Shown here in pieces: positions 1-9,289 of a DNA stretch of 42,544 nucleotides. The first letter of the stretch is position 1, and each line of letters starts with the position of its first letter. The notes beneath the pieces were generated by a model. The model was not told where the DNA came from. It worked only from the letters and a program-made list of their open reading frames with translations, and ran no database searches. Location: NCBI GenBank assembly GCA_028276165.1, contig JAPYWV010000002.1, forward strand, positions 1-42,544. Direction: 5' to 3'. The translations under genes and the position numbers were made by a program. The stretch is from Acidilobaceae archaeon. GTDB taxonomy: Archaea > Thermoproteota > Thermoprotei_A > Sulfolobales > Acidilobaceae.

Positions 1-528
1 TATAGCGGCTGGTATAGCTAGCACCAGGAATGCGAGCTTGTAGGATCCAGTGTCTCCTACAACGTAGGCTACGGCCAGGGGGCCGGCTACACCCCCAACC
101 TGGTCTAGGAGCTCATGTAACGCGAAGGCCTTACCGCTACCCACCCCCCTCGAAACCTCAGCTAGTATGGTATCCCTAATGGGGACCCTGAAGCCTTTAC
201 CAACCCTCTCCACGAGATAGAGTGTGAAGGCTAGCTCCCAGCTTCCAGCTAGAGCTAGCAGGGGTACTGCCACGAGGTTTACCATGTAGCCTAGTATCAG
301 GAGGGCCCAGTAGGCTTTACTAGATGCGAGTTTGAAGGCCACCAGGCCCCCGAGGAACCGTGCAAGGTAGGATACGAGCTCCCCAACACTCACACCCCCA
401 GCTATGATGAGCGTTGCCCCTAGGAGGTCGAGGTAGGGGCCTGAGACGCTCCTAGCACCCTCATAAGCTATGTCTGCGAAGAGCGATACAAAGCTTAGGA
501 GCAGGAAGGCTATAAGAGCTCTTCTCAT
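1..528 (-). CDS. MFS-type transporter, N-terminal part (runs off the left edge)
   Basis: The reverse strand is open from an ATG at 526-528 to the window edge, giving 176 residues with no stop. The protein starts with a short basic end (MRRAL) and a hydrophobic segment, then several more hydrophobic helices separated by short polar loops. A loop reading ERVGKGFRVPIRD is typical of the loop between helices 4 and 5 in major facilitator transporters, where a conserved basic cluster and PxRD motif occur. It would be an inner-membrane carrier of unknown substrate. It is divergent from the sugar-nucleotide dehydrogenase, with only about 45-85 bases between starts. Family assignment is good; substrate is unknown because the C-terminal half is outside the window. 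Confidence 0.75.
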   Translation of the reverse strand, partial: MRRALIAFLLLSFVSLFADIAYEGARSVSGPYLDLLGATLIIAGGVSVGELVSYLARFLGGLVAFKLASSKAYWALLILGYMVNLVAVPLLALAGSWELAFTLYLVERVGKGFRVPIRDTILAEVSRGVGSGKAFALHELLDQVGGVAGPLAVAYVVGDTGSYKLAFLVLAIPAAI

Positions 529-573
529 CAAACCTAAACCCCTAGGCTATCGGGGCTAAGTTAACCTTAAAAT

Positions 574-1872
574 ATGTGCATGAGCCTACTGTTACAAAGT
601 AACCTTAAAAGGATGGGGGTTCTCCACACTCCACGGTTGCCTGGGTTGAACGGAAGGCTAGCCGTCATAGGGGGTGGGTTCGTAGGCTTAAACGTTGCCG
701 TTCACGGTGCTCTCAGAGGGCTAGATGTGATAGTTGTCGACATTAACAGAAGGGTTGTTGAGTTGATCAACAGTGGTGTTCCAAGTGTTAGAGACGTCTA
801 CGTGGTTGAGAACTGGGTTAAGTCGAGGGACCATATAAGGGCTACCACTGAGTACCCCGAGGTTAACGATGCTATGTGGGTTGTGGTCGCCGTTAACACC
901 CCCATGAAGGTTTATGGTAGGAGGCTTGTGGATATGCTTGAATCCGATAGGGGGTCTATGGACGACTACATAGACTTCAACCCTGTTGAGGTAGCTGGTA
1001 GGAGGCTCGGTGAGGTTGTTAGAGCTGGTACGCTTGTATCCTCGGAGGTCACAATATACCCTGGAGGTACTGTTGAGAGGCTGGGTTCCGGTATTGAGAG
1101 CTCCTCGAAGCACAAGGTTGGAGAGACACTACAGCTTGTACACTCACCTGAGAGGATAAACCCTGGAGATAGGGTCTGGAACATATCAAACATACCAAGG
1201 GTCCTAGGGGGCCTCGGTGATGCTAGCGTTAAGGCTGGAATCAAGTTCTACAAGGAGATACTAGGCATACCAGTAGCAAAGGTAACCGGGCTGGTGGAGG
1301 CGGAGCTCTCAAAGCTCATAGAGAATGCCCAGAGGCTGATCAACATAACCCTAGTATCATCTGTAAAAGCTGTATCGGATACCGTTAAGGTTGACTTCTA
1401 CGAAGCCCTAGAGGGGGCTTCAACGAAGCCCTTCGGATTCCAGAAGTACAGGCCTGGATACGCTGGAGGGCCCTGCTTGGTTAAAGACACTTTAATGCTG
1501 TACCTGTGGATGAGGGATAGAGCTTCGAGAAGTCCGTTCAAGGAGCTTCTAAAACAGGCTATAGTGTTGAACGAGCTCTACCTAGAACACCTAGCATCAA
1601 GGGCGGAGGAGGTAGCCAGGGATAGGGGGGCTAAGAGGATACTATTCCACGGCCTAGGCTACAAGCCTAGATCACCGTTCTTCGTATCGGAGGATATAAA
1701 CGTGATATGGAGGCTTATGAGGGAGCTCGAAACAAGGGGATTCCATGTGAGGGCATACGATCCAGAAATACCGGAGAGGAGTAACTTCAAGAACTTCGAG
1801 GAGGCGAGAAACTGGGCAGACCTGGTAGTAGGATGGGGAAGGGAGGGTGATATAAACCTAGAACACCTCTAA
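574..1872 (+). CDS. UDP-glucose/GDP-mannose dehydrogenase family protein
   Basis: This is an NAD-dependent nucleotide-sugar dehydrogenase, which oxidises a C6 (or equivalent) alcohol of a nucleotide sugar to the acid for surface polysaccharide or glycan synthesis. An N-terminal Rossmann motif GGGFVG lies at residues 33-38, the catalytic cysteine is Cys301 in GGPCLVKD, and the C-terminal UDP-binding domain has GLGYKPRSPF and AYDPEI. Length (about 420-430 aa) is normal. The first 13 residues of the longest frame are not family-like; the ATG at 613 is the more likely start, and TATA-like CTTAAAATAT lies about 40 bases before it. Neighbours do not tell which sugar is used (UDP-glucose and UDP-ManNAc are both possible). 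Confidence 0.85.
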   Translation: MCMSLLLQSNLKRMGVLHTPRLPGLNGRLAVIGGGFVGLNVAVHGALRGLDVIVVDINRRVVELINSGVPSVRDVYVVENWVKSRDHIRATTEYPEVNDAMWVVVAVNTPMKVYGRRLVDMLESDRGSMDDYIDFNPVEVAGRRLGEVVRAGTLVSSEVTIYPGGTVERLGSGIESSSKHKVGETLQLVHSPERINPGDRVWNISNIPRVLGGLGDASVKAGIKFYKEILGIPVAKVTGLVEAELSKLIENAQRLINITLVSSVKAVSDTVKVDFYEALEGASTKPFGFQKYRPGYAGGPCLVKDTLMLYLWMRDRASRSPFKELLKQAIVLNELYLEHLASRAEEVARDRGAKRILFHGLGYKPRSPFFVSEDINVIWRLMRELETRGFHVRAYDPEIPERSNFKNFEEARNWADLVVGWGREGDINLEHL

Positions 1873-2056
1873 AATCAACACCAGGATGTTGTTGAGATGC
1901 AATCTTAAAGAGTGATTAAGGGGTGCTTTCAATATAACCCCTCCCCTTCTGGTTGGGTACAGGGTATACGGTAGTGGTTTAAGCCCACGTCTGTACTGCC
2001 TCGCATCATCCACATAACACACCTAGCATGTCTCCATGGAGTTCTCCCAGCCGATG

Positions 2057-4147
2057 TTACCGTCTTTCATAGCGTAGCGGTGCTCCCAGCGCCTTTGATA
2101 GCTTCTCTACACCTGTTATTGGGAGATCGCATGTCCTGTTCCTGCATATGTACACTGTTGGCCTCCCCTCTACTGCTACCATGTTCCTGGTGTAGGGTGC
2201 TAGCTCCCTCACCCTCCTGCTAGCCTCTGTTACATGTATTAGCACCTTGTTCGGCATGAACCTCCTCCAGATCTCTCCTATCAAGTCCAGGGCCTCCCTA
2301 TCACCCTCCCTTGAGGCTACTACTATCTCGTAGCTCACATCAACCCAGTAGTCTAGGGCTGTTGATAGCATGTATGTGAATGCTGATGGGTTTAGCTCCA
2401 CTAGCCCACCGACGTTCTTGAAAGCTCTTAGAGCTACATCCTCGAACCTAGGGTCTCCCGTGTACCTCGACGCTCTTGTTAGGACGTGTAACGCCATGGA
2501 GTAGCTTGAGGGCATAGACGTATCGTGTACATCCACTAGATCCCCTGTTATGCCACCCCCCTCCTTAAACTTTAGGATGCCTCTAGCCTCGTCCCAGAAC
2601 CTCTTGACTATGGAGTTTGCTAGTTCTAGTGAGAGCTCAAACCATCTATCCCTGAACGTGGTCTCGTAGAGCTCCATTAACCCCCATGCTAGGTTTGCGT
2701 AGTCAGCTAGCATTCCATCCACGTAGGCCTCCCCTAGCTTGTAGCAGTGGTATACCTTACCGCCATCAACAACCCTCCTCTCCAGGAATGAGGCTAGCCC
2801 CTCCGCTACCTGTAGAACCCTCTCATGGCCTAGAGCCCTGTAGGCCTTTGATAGAGCCGCTAGGATCAGACCGTTCCAGTCCGTTAACACCTTATCGTCG
2901 ACCGGAGGAGGCTCCCTACGATCCCTTACAGCCTTCAGCTTCCCCGCTAGCCTGTCTATGAGCTCTAGTAACCCCTCCAGGCTCATGTTGTGTAGTCTAG
3001 CTACATCCCTTAAGGGTAACCCTATGTATAGTATGTTCCTCCCCGTAAGCCTCCCTGTAGCCTCATCCCTGTAGTTACCCCTCTCGGATACGTTGAAGAG
3101 CCTCACCGCTACCTTGAACTCATCCTCGTCCAGAGCACTCCTAAGCTCATCGTAACTCCATGTGTAGAAGCCCCCCTCAACTCCACCACTCTCAGCGCTC
3201 AAAGCCGTATAGAATCCACCCTCAGGGCCTAGCATTGACTCCAAGAGGAAACCTATGGTCTTAAGCGAAGCCCACCTGTACGTTGGATCACCTGTTAGCT
3301 GGAATGACTCCACGAGTGCTACTAGGATTAGTGCTTGGTCGTAGAGCATCTTCTCGAAATGTGGTTGAAGCCATCTAGAGTCCACAGTGTACCTGTGGAA
3401 GCCTCCCCCCACTATGTCGTGTATACCACCTGCGACAATGTAATCTAACGTCCTAAGGGCCATTTCGATGGCATCTCCATCACCAGTCCTAGCCCAGTAC
3501 CTGAGGAGGAACATTATGTTGTGTGGTGTAGGGAACTTAGGCCCCCTACCGAAGCCACCGTAGACCGGGTCGTAGCTGTCCAGGAGCTCCCTGTAAGCCT
3601 TTGATATGAGGTCTCCTAGGCTAGCATCACCGGGCCTAGGGGCCCAGAGGTTTTGTAGAGCTTTTAGAGCCTCATCGCCAGCACCCTCAGCTAACCCCCT
3701 ATCACCACTATACCAGACCTTGGCGATCTGCAGTAGAATCCATATGAGCTCCTCCCTCCTAACATACGTTCTAACGTAGAACGGCTTACCATCAGGTGTC
3801 GCTATGACGTTAAGAGGCCAACCGCAGGAGCCTAGAGCCGCCATACAGTATGCCATGTAGAAGCTATCAACATCGGGCATCTCCTCCCTATCAACCTTAA
3901 CCGGGACATAGTACTCGTTAAGCACTGCAGCCACATCAGGGTCCTCGAACGACTCGCGAGCCATAACATGGCACCAGTGGCATGTAGAGTAGCCTATAGA
4001 TATGAACAAAGGCTTACCAAGAGCCTTAGCCTCCTCTAAAACCTCAGCACTCCAAGGCCTCCAATCAACAGGGTTACACGCATGCTGGAGGAGATACGGG
4101 CTCTTAGAGCCTGCAAGCCTATTAGGCCTAGCACAGCCTAGGGACAC
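2057..4147 (-). CDS. DUF255 thioredoxin-fold protein (YyaL/SSP411 family)
   Basis: A full-length (696 aa) member of the YyaL/SPATA20 family. The N-terminal thioredoxin-like domain carries the family's CHWCH motif at Cys56-His60 (in STCHWCHVM), preceded by the usual [14 protein letters not shown] block at residues 16-29. The rest is an alpha/alpha-barrel-like domain resembling N-acylglucosamine 2-epimerases and glycosidases (for example [20 protein letters not shown]). The biochemical role of the family is not firmly known; redox or sugar-related functions have been proposed. The start is GTG with the conserved N-terminus beginning about ten residues later. It is transcribed away from the aminotransferase upstream and seems monocistronic. 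Confidence 0.85.
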   Translation of the reverse strand: MSLGCARPNRLAGSKSPYLLQHACNPVDWRPWSAEVLEEAKALGKPLFISIGYSTCHWCHVMARESFEDPDVAAVLNEYYVPVKVDREEMPDVDSFYMAYCMAALGSCGWPLNVIATPDGKPFYVRTYVRREELIWILLQIAKVWYSGDRGLAEGAGDEALKALQNLWAPRPGDASLGDLISKAYRELLDSYDPVYGGFGRGPKFPTPHNIMFLLRYWARTGDGDAIEMALRTLDYIVAGGIHDIVGGGFHRYTVDSRWLQPHFEKMLYDQALILVALVESFQLTGDPTYRWASLKTIGFLLESMLGPEGGFYTALSAESGGVEGGFYTWSYDELRSALDEDEFKVAVRLFNVSERGNYRDEATGRLTGRNILYIGLPLRDVARLHNMSLEGLLELIDRLAGKLKAVRDRREPPPVDDKVLTDWNGLILAALSKAYRALGHERVLQVAEGLASFLERRVVDGGKVYHCYKLGEAYVDGMLADYANLAWGLMELYETTFRDRWFELSLELANSIVKRFWDEARGILKFKEGGGITGDLVDVHDTSMPSSYSMALHVLTRASRYTGDPRFEDVALRAFKNVGGLVELNPSAFTYMLSTALDYWVDVSYEIVVASREGDREALDLIGEIWRRFMPNKVLIHVTEASRRVRELAPYTRNMVAVEGRPTVYICRNRTCDLPITGVEKLSKALGAPLRYERR

Positions 4148-4394
4148 GAGAGCACCCCCATTAAACCCTTCTAGGGGTAAAGCTTAAACCCATGGGTATA
4201 AATGTTAGGTGTAGAAGATAGGCGGGGAAGCAATTGCAAGGTAGGAGCTTCAGCCGTCTAGCCTCCTATGAGATCGAATATGTTGAAAGGTCAGTAGAAG
4301 TGTTACGAGGGCCATCCCAATATGTGTGTAGACCCCCAGGATCACTGTTAAACCACCTAACAGCATCATCAGCCTTTTTACGGCCATGATCGGC

Positions 4395-4434
4395 TTTACG
4401 GGAGACGGAACACCCCTTTGTCTCGTCTCGTAAA
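4395..4434. terminator. imperfect hairpin in the 4148-4514 gap, possible terminator
   Basis: The 367-base gap between the DUF255 gene and the aminotransferase holds no recognisable gene. Near its right side the arms TTTAC..GAGACG and CGTCTC-GTAAA can pair around a 16-base loop. It lies about 80 bases past the aminotransferase stop (reverse strand), so it could end or stabilise that transcript. A terminator role is inference only. Confidence 0.3.
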
Positions 4435-4514
4435 GTCAGTCAACATCTTCATGTTGATGAAATGGTTTAGACCTTCGAGAACCCGGTAGCCTCCGAAGAT
4501 ACGAGGCTCTCGTG

Positions 4515-5699
4515 CTAAATCTTCGACCTAAGCTCCTTGAGGGATTCCAGTAGCTTCTCTGCATCCTCCATCGTGTTGTAGAAGTGTGGTGATACCCTGA
4601 CAAGTTTAGGTCTTGCTGATACCTTGATGCCCTTCTTTTCAAGCTCCTCTGCTAGCTTTAGGGGCCTCTCATGCCTGAAGGTTACTATGGCTGAGTGGTT
4701 TTCTCTTGGTGTGTACAGCTTATAGCCTAGATCCTCCAGGCCCTCCGCAATCCTATCAGCTACCCTCCACGTGTGGTTGTGGTAGAGCTCTGGTGCCTTA
4801 TGCTCTATTATGAATTTAAGTGACTCCCTTAGAGCTACGACTGCTATGAGGGGTAGCGTGCCCCACTCTAGCTTCAAAGCCCCCCGTGCTAGGTTGAGCC
4901 TACCGGTTTCTATCGGCCTCTCGAAGACAGGCTCCCCCCGTGTAAGCCTTTGTACTACAGAGTCCTCCACCGCCATCCAGCCAGCATACAGTGGTTGGAG
5001 TTCCTCCAGCAACTCACCTTTAATGTACGCTAGGGCTACACCGTGGATGCTCATAAGCCACTTGTAGGACCCCGTTATCAACACGTCTACATCCAGGCTC
5101 TTAACGTCCACTGGGAGGACTCCTACAGCGTGGAACGCGTCTGACACCAGGATGGCCCCGTGCTCGTGAGCTATCCTAGCTATCTCCCCGAGGTTCTCAA
5201 CGTGGCCTGATAGCCAGCCCACGTAGTCTGCCATCACTACACTCGTATTATCGTCGATAAGCCTCTCGTAGACCCCTAGGTCAACGGAGCCGTCACGGGC
5301 TTCAGCAACCCTAACCTCCCTCACAAGCCCCCTGGAGGCCATAGACCTGGCTATAAGGATGCTGGTTGGGAAGTTTAGAGAGCTCACGACAATGTTGGAA
5401 TCCCCCCTAAGCCTAAGGGATGATAGTATGACTGCGAGCCCGTAGGTTACACCTGGTAGTAGGGCGACCTCCTCGGGGGAGGCGTTGACAAGCTGTGAGA
5501 ACAACCTCCTACACTCAACCCCAGCTAGTACACCATCCTCCCAGGGCTCACCCTCAGAAGCCCACGCATCTACGAAACCCCTAACAGCATCGACTACGGG
5601 ATCAGGCAGGGGGCCTGAGCTAGCGTTATCCAGGTAAACGTACCTCCTCAGGATACCAATCTTAGACCTTGCACTTTCAACCAAGATCATGGCCTGCAA
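4515..5699 (-). CDS. class V aminotransferase (cysteine desulfurase/kynureninase-like fold)
   Basis: A PLP-dependent fold-type I enzyme of aminotransferase class V. The probable Schiff-base lysine is Lys213 in GSYKWLMS, and the PLP-pyridine aspartate is Asp187 in VSDAFHAVG; the N-terminal YLDNASSGPLP motif is typical of the class. The C-terminus lacks an obvious catalytic-loop cysteine of the IscS/SufS kind, so a desulfurase role is not supported; a transaminase or kynureninase/isopenicillin-epimerase-like reaction is equally possible. The frame opens with TTG; the ATG at 5690 (residue 4) follows an AGG and is a good alternative. No operon partner is visible. Confidence 0.8.
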   Translation of the reverse strand: MQAMILVESARSKIGILRRYVYLDNASSGPLPDPVVDAVRGFVDAWASEGEPWEDGVLAGVECRRLFSQLVNASPEEVALLPGVTYGLAVILSSLRLRGDSNIVVSSLNFPTSILIARSMASRGLVREVRVAEARDGSVDLGVYERLIDDNTSVVMADYVGWLSGHVENLGEIARIAHEHGAILVSDAFHAVGVLPVDVKSLDVDVLITGSYKWLMSIHGVALAYIKGELLEELQPLYAGWMAVEDSVVQRLTRGEPVFERPIETGRLNLARGALKLEWGTLPLIAVVALRESLKFIIEHKAPELYHNHTWRVADRIAEGLEDLGYKLYTPRENHSAIVTFRHERPLKLAEELEKKGIKVSARPKLVRVSPHFYNTMEDAEKLLESLKELRSKI

Positions 5700-5815
5700 C
5701 CCGGTTACCTAGAGAACCTACACCCTATAAGCGTTAGAGCCCCCCGGGAGGCTCCATTCTAGTACATACTCAGCCTTAATAGCCTAAGGTATCGTAGGCT
5801 AGGTGGTGTTGTAGC

Positions 5816-6175
5816 TTGGCTGAGGGCTTAGAGGTTAAATACACATCCCAGGTCTTCTACGTCAAGTTCGAGGACGGCTCCAAAGCATACCTAAGGTACA
5901 GCGTTGAAGGTGACAGGATGCACCTCATAGAGACCTATACACCACCACAGCACAGGGGTAAGGGGGTTGCTAAGGCCATGGTCGATAAGGCCGTCGAGGT
6001 TGCAAGAGAGAAGGGCTTGAAGATAGTACCCATATGCTCCTACTCAGTCTACTACTTCCTCAAAAACCCACAGCTAAGGGACATCCTAGCAGAACCCTAC
6101 AATAGGATGAGCGAAGAGGAGCTCAAGAAATACTACGAGGAGAGGCTCGCAGCAGAGAAAGCAAAAGAGAGCTAA
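5816..6175 (+). CDS. small GNAT-family N-acetyltransferase (YidJ/NATD1 type)
   Basis: A 119-residue minimal GNAT protein. The acetyl-CoA-binding motif is seen as YTPPQHRGKGVAKAMV (about residues 42-57), followed by a second block, KIVPICSYSVYYFLKNP, that is characteristic of the short YidJ/NATD1 group. The C-terminus is a charged helix (SEEELKKYYEERLAAEKAKES). The start is TTG at 5816, preceded by AGGTGGTG as a plausible ribosome-binding site. The acceptor substrate is not known for this group. It stands alone, divergent from the aminotransferase. Confidence 0.8.
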   Translation: MAEGLEVKYTSQVFYVKFEDGSKAYLRYSVEGDRMHLIETYTPPQHRGKGVAKAMVDKAVEVAREKGLKIVPICSYSVYYFLKNPQLRDILAEPYNRMSEEELKKYYEERLAAEKAKES

Positions 6176-6683
6176 ACCACCGAGCACCAAGGCGAACCCA
6201 ACATCTCACAATACAACAGAGCAAGGAATCCGCTATAGGGGGAGGTTACCTTAACCCTAGAAGCCCTAAGCACCCCTCAAGCCTCAACTCTGTATACCAG
6301 CATAGAGTACATTTAACCCCAGTTACAAGAGCACCCACTTGTGTTCCTGCATTTGTAGTAGCCCAGCATACCACAGCCTAAAGTAACCCCCCATCAAACC
6401 TCCAAGCCAGATTCCAAGTGACTGTAGGTAATTTAACGTCCTTAAGCTGAAGCCTTAGGCTTTAGCCTTAATGAGAGAGCTTGGGATCCTCTAGGTAACC
6501 TCCACATCTTTAACGGAGCCTACTATCGAGGAGCACCTTTAGGCTACGCGGGGAGCTCACAGCTAGGATCGCTTTTGAGATTTTAATGAAGCTCCCTCCA
6601 CTCACCCTCTAAACGTTGTATATTGTGAAGCAGTGGACTTCATTGATGAGGATTTTTAGAGTGTAGGGTTTAGGGGTTCCCAA
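6176..6683. other. 508-base gene-free stretch
   Basis: No frame here looks protein-like and no tRNA or known RNA is recognisable. It contains AGTAACCCCC at 6382, one member of a short motif recurring in other gaps of this window, and a small palindrome around AAGCCTTAGGCTT. Next to the decayed genes at 6684-7454 it is probably a graveyard of degraded sequence. Confidence 0.5.
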
Positions 6684-7003
6684 CTACTCTCGTTCGCTCG
6701 CCACTGTCATGTAGAAGCCTAGGCTTTTCACATAAACCCCCTTTGCGAAGAACCACTCGGAAATAGTGTTTGTTGTTAGATCTACTGTAAACCCGTAGCG
6801 TCCCTTGCCTACCACTGCTACAGCGTACACAATCCTACTGGAACCCTCCTCTACTACCGCTATCAACCCAACCCTCTCGAGCTCGTCACAGAGCCTTCAT
6901 GAACGCTTATATAAACTAGCTCCACAACCTTGGATACCACGTTATCAAACTCGGGAGGTACATCTTCTAGGTTGAACCCAGGGTAGGCTATGATCTCAGG
7001 CAA
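6684..7003 (-). pseudogene. frameshifted small gene of unknown function
   Basis: From a TTG at 7001-7003 a frame reads MPEIIAYPGFNLEDVPPEF and continues to about 6905, then loses sense. The next frame carries on immediately as RLCDELERVGLIAVVEEG and ends MTVASERE at 6684. One single-base shift near 6895-6905 would unite them into a protein of about 105 residues. The TTG overlaps the TGA of the HEPN-like frame, so the two were probably translationally coupled. I do not recognise the family; a toxin-antitoxin style partner of the HEPN gene is possible but unproven. A sequencing error is the alternative to true decay. Confidence 0.45.
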
Positions 7004-7454
7004 TGATTAAAGCCCTAGGCCCCCTGTAGTCAACTACTATCCACGTCGACTCCGGGTACCTATAGCCTATACACTCACGTGGGTGACGCTCTAGTGGGGT
7101 CCCGACAGTATTAGGGTTTAAGACCTTAATCTTTAAAAGCCTCGATGCATGATAGCGGAGTAGGGGGCGATGACTGGAACGCTGGGGGCTAACGCCGTGT
7201 GGGACTGGATGCCGTTCATGGCGGGACTGAAGCTGGTGAGGAAGGCCCTCATGCCCACAGGAATCCAGCACATGGAGTTGAAAGACACCCCATAGTAGGG
7301 CTTTTAGAGCCTTCTCGGCCGCCTGGTGGGATTTAAAGCATGCCCAGTTGTAGTCTCCACCATCGAGATCCCTTCTTGCCGACTCAAGCGTTCTCAAAGC
7401 ACTCCTCATCCACCTTTCAAACTCCCCTTCATCGAGATAGGACACTAAGGTCAC
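6996..7454 (-). pseudogene. decayed HEPN-domain gene
   Basis: The first half is a clear HEPN-type helical domain: LDEGEFERWMRSALRTLESARRD, then WACFKSHQAAEKALKALLWG. After that the frame stays open but turns low in hydrophobicity and rich in His/Arg/Ser, unlike the family, which normally continues with a GHSL segment and a YIPSRYP segment. Fragments of these (IPVG / GHEGLPHQL and LLRYHASR) can be seen in different frames, suggesting several indels. The likely start is the GTG at 7454 or 7445, placed about 30-45 bases after a TATA box at 7484-7493. HEPN proteins are often RNases in toxin modules; here any such activity is probably lost. Confidence 0.45.
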
Positions 7455-7483
7455 CTTCCACCAGACGTTACTACGTCGAGGTA

Positions 7484-7493
7484 ATTTATAGTG
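7484..7493 (-). promoter_or_regulatory. TATA box of the HEPN-like gene
   Basis: The reverse strand reads CTATAAATTA about 30 bases before the GTG at 7454, the spacing expected for an archaeal promoter of a nearly leaderless message. This argues that the longer upstream frame (to 7511) is not translated. Confidence 0.45.
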
Positions 7494-7608
7494 TTGGGTA
7501 GCTGTAAACATGTTATCGGTGGGCTTTAGCGTGTGGGGTCTGCAGTGGCTGAGCCTAAACTCTCTACCTGGCTAGGCTACGCCCCCACCCCTTACCTCGA
7601 TTAGACTT

Positions 7609-8463
7609 CTAAGCCCTCTCCCTTGATCTAGCCCATCTCCTCTTAATGCTGTCTACTAGCTCCTCCAGCTCTCTCTCGCTTAGGCTCTCCAACCTATCTA
7701 CCTTCGACTTTATGTCCTCGAGCTCGGGATCCCTTTGAGCCCTCGAAATCTGGGTTAGGGTTGCCGCTACTAGGCCTATGAAGGCTGAGTACACGCCTAT
7801 GCCTACCAGCATTGTTACCGCTCCGATAACTCTCCCAGCCGGGGTCTCCGGGACTACGTCTCCGTAGCCTACCGTTGTAATTGTCGCTAGAGCCCACCAT
7901 AGGGAGTCCCAGAAGCTCTTCACACTACCACTTCCACCAGCTGACTCCACAACATAGAATATGAAGGCCGAGGTTAGAGTTGTAAGAGCTAGCACTCCTA
8001 CTATTGTTGAAAACCGTAGGGTTCTAGCAGCTTCGAGTAAAGCCCTGGCTATGGTTGAGCCACGTAGGAATAGTAGGGTTAGCCTTAGCAGCCTAAGCAT
8101 CCTAAGGAGCCTGATAAGCCCAGCTAGGCTGGGAATCTGCTCTACCATGGCGAAAGCATATAAGGGTATGAGGGCTGGGATCTCATACCAGTTGCTAGCC
8201 AGGTACCCCAGGGGGCTCCCACTTCTAAGAGCTCTTACAACCAGATCTAGGAGTAGTAGGAGGACTACAATGGCGTCAACAGTGTAGAGTTGCCTCCTAA
8301 GATCACCGCCTAACGGTGTTGTGTAATCGATCAATGCTATGACGACAGATACTATGACAGCGTAGGCCATAGCTATCTCAACCAAGGGGTGGGAGGTGAC
8401 CTCCCCAACCCTACCCAGTGCCTTCACACCCAAAACCGAGCACCCCCTGGATGTAACCCACAC
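7609..8463 (-). CDS. voltage-gated potassium channel, KvAP-like
   Basis: A six-helix tetrameric K+ channel subunit of 284 residues. The selectivity filter TVGYGD lies at residues 197-202 between pore helix and inner helix. S4 is an arginine ladder, RLLRMLRLLRLTLLFLR, with Arg118, 121, 124, 127 and 134. The layout (N-terminal GCSV segment, EHPLVE-like block, YEIPALIP before S4, long inner helix, short charged C-terminal tail) closely matches my memory of KvAP of Aeropyrum pernix, including the ISRGS-like end of S4 (here FLRGS). It would sit in the cytoplasmic membrane and respond to voltage. The start is GTG at 8463. It is divergent from nucS. Confidence 0.9.
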   Translation of the reverse strand: MWVTSRGCSVLGVKALGRVGEVTSHPLVEIAMAYAVIVSVVIALIDYTTPLGGDLRRQLYTVDAIVVLLLLLDLVVRALRSGSPLGYLASNWYEIPALIPLYAFAMVEQIPSLAGLIRLLRMLRLLRLTLLFLRGSTIARALLEAARTLRFSTIVGVLALTTLTSAFIFYVVESAGGSGSVKSFWDSLWWALATITTVGYGDVVPETPAGRVIGAVTMLVGIGVYSAFIGLVAATLTQISRAQRDPELEDIKSKVDRLESLSERELEELVDSIKRRWARSRERA

Positions 8464-8497
8464 CCTGTTTAAAGCCGTAACGTGCTTCGAAGCTTAG

Positions 8498-9289
8498 GTG
8501 GAGGGTATAGGGGGGTTGGATGTAAGGGTTGTGGTACCAGAGAGCTTGGAGGACGCTAGAGCTCACATAGCTGAGGCTCTTGAGAGGAGGTATTGGATCA
8601 CCATGGCGGCCCTCTGCCGGGCGTGGTATGAGGGTAGGGGTGCTAGTGAGGCTACACTAGGGGATAGGATTGTCATGGTTAAACCTGATGGTAGCGTTAT
8701 AGTCCACGGGCATAGGGGGTTTAAGCCTCTTAACTGGCAACCCGAGACCAGCGCTATAACGGTTACCGTAGAGAATGAGATGCTGGTTCTAAGAGCTCTT
8801 AGGAGGACCCCTAGGGAGGTGCTGGTGTTGGAGTGTAGTAACGTTTACTCAATCCTGATAGCCTTGAACCCGGAGGAGGGCCAGTTCTGGATGTACATGA
8901 GCGAGGAGGAGCTAAGGGATATCATTGCAGGTAACCCCAGCATAGTGGAGGAGGGGCTTAGGATCATCGATGTAGAGAGGCCTGTGGAGCCCGGCTTCGT
9001 AGACCTGTACGCTAGGGATAGGGACGGTAACATTGTGGTTATAGAGGTTAAGAGGGTTAAGGCTGGGGAGGAGGCTGTGAAACAACTACTATCCTACATT
9101 GAAGCTCTGAAGGCTAGGGGTGTAAGGGCTAGGGGTATCCTGGTGGCACCCTCAGTGACGGAGAACGCTTTAAAGCTAATACACCTCTACAACCTAGAGT
9201 TCAAGCAGGTTGACTTGAGGAAGCTCTACATGGAGTCCGCTAAGAGGAGGGCTAGGTTTAGGCAGTTGACAGACTTCATCCAAAGCTAG
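8498..9289 (+). CDS. nucS: endonuclease NucS/EndoMS
   Basis: A mismatch- or branched-DNA-specific endonuclease of the NucS/EndoMS family (263 aa). The C-terminal restriction-like nuclease domain shows GFVD (Asp169) and EVK (Glu183, Lys185), followed by the QLLSYIEAL helix; the N-terminal half is the DNA-binding/dimerisation beta-domain with HRGFKPLNWQP. In archaea the enzyme cuts both strands at certain mismatches and interacts with PCNA; the extreme C-terminus (RQLTDFIQS) is a possible but not canonical PCNA-binding tail. Starts GTG at 8498, 34 bases from the divergent channel gene. Its stop directly abuts that of the convergent creatininase-family gene. Confidence 0.9.
   Translation: MEGIGGLDVRVVVPESLEDARAHIAEALERRYWITMAALCRAWYEGRGASEATLGDRIVMVKPDGSVIVHGHRGFKPLNWQPETSAITVTVENEMLVLRALRRTPREVLVLECSNVYSILIALNPEEGQFWMYMSEEELRDIIAGNPSIVEEGLRIIDVERPVEPGFVDLYARDRDGNIVVIEVKRVKAGEEAVKQLLSYIEALKARGVRARGILVAPSVTENALKLIHLYNLEFKQVDLRKLYMESAKRRARFRQLTDFIQS

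Noticed and set aside
4445-4490. TTGATGA near 4452 (and at 6643) as C box of a C/D guide RNA
   Set aside because: No CTGA D boxes at the right distance and no second box pair.
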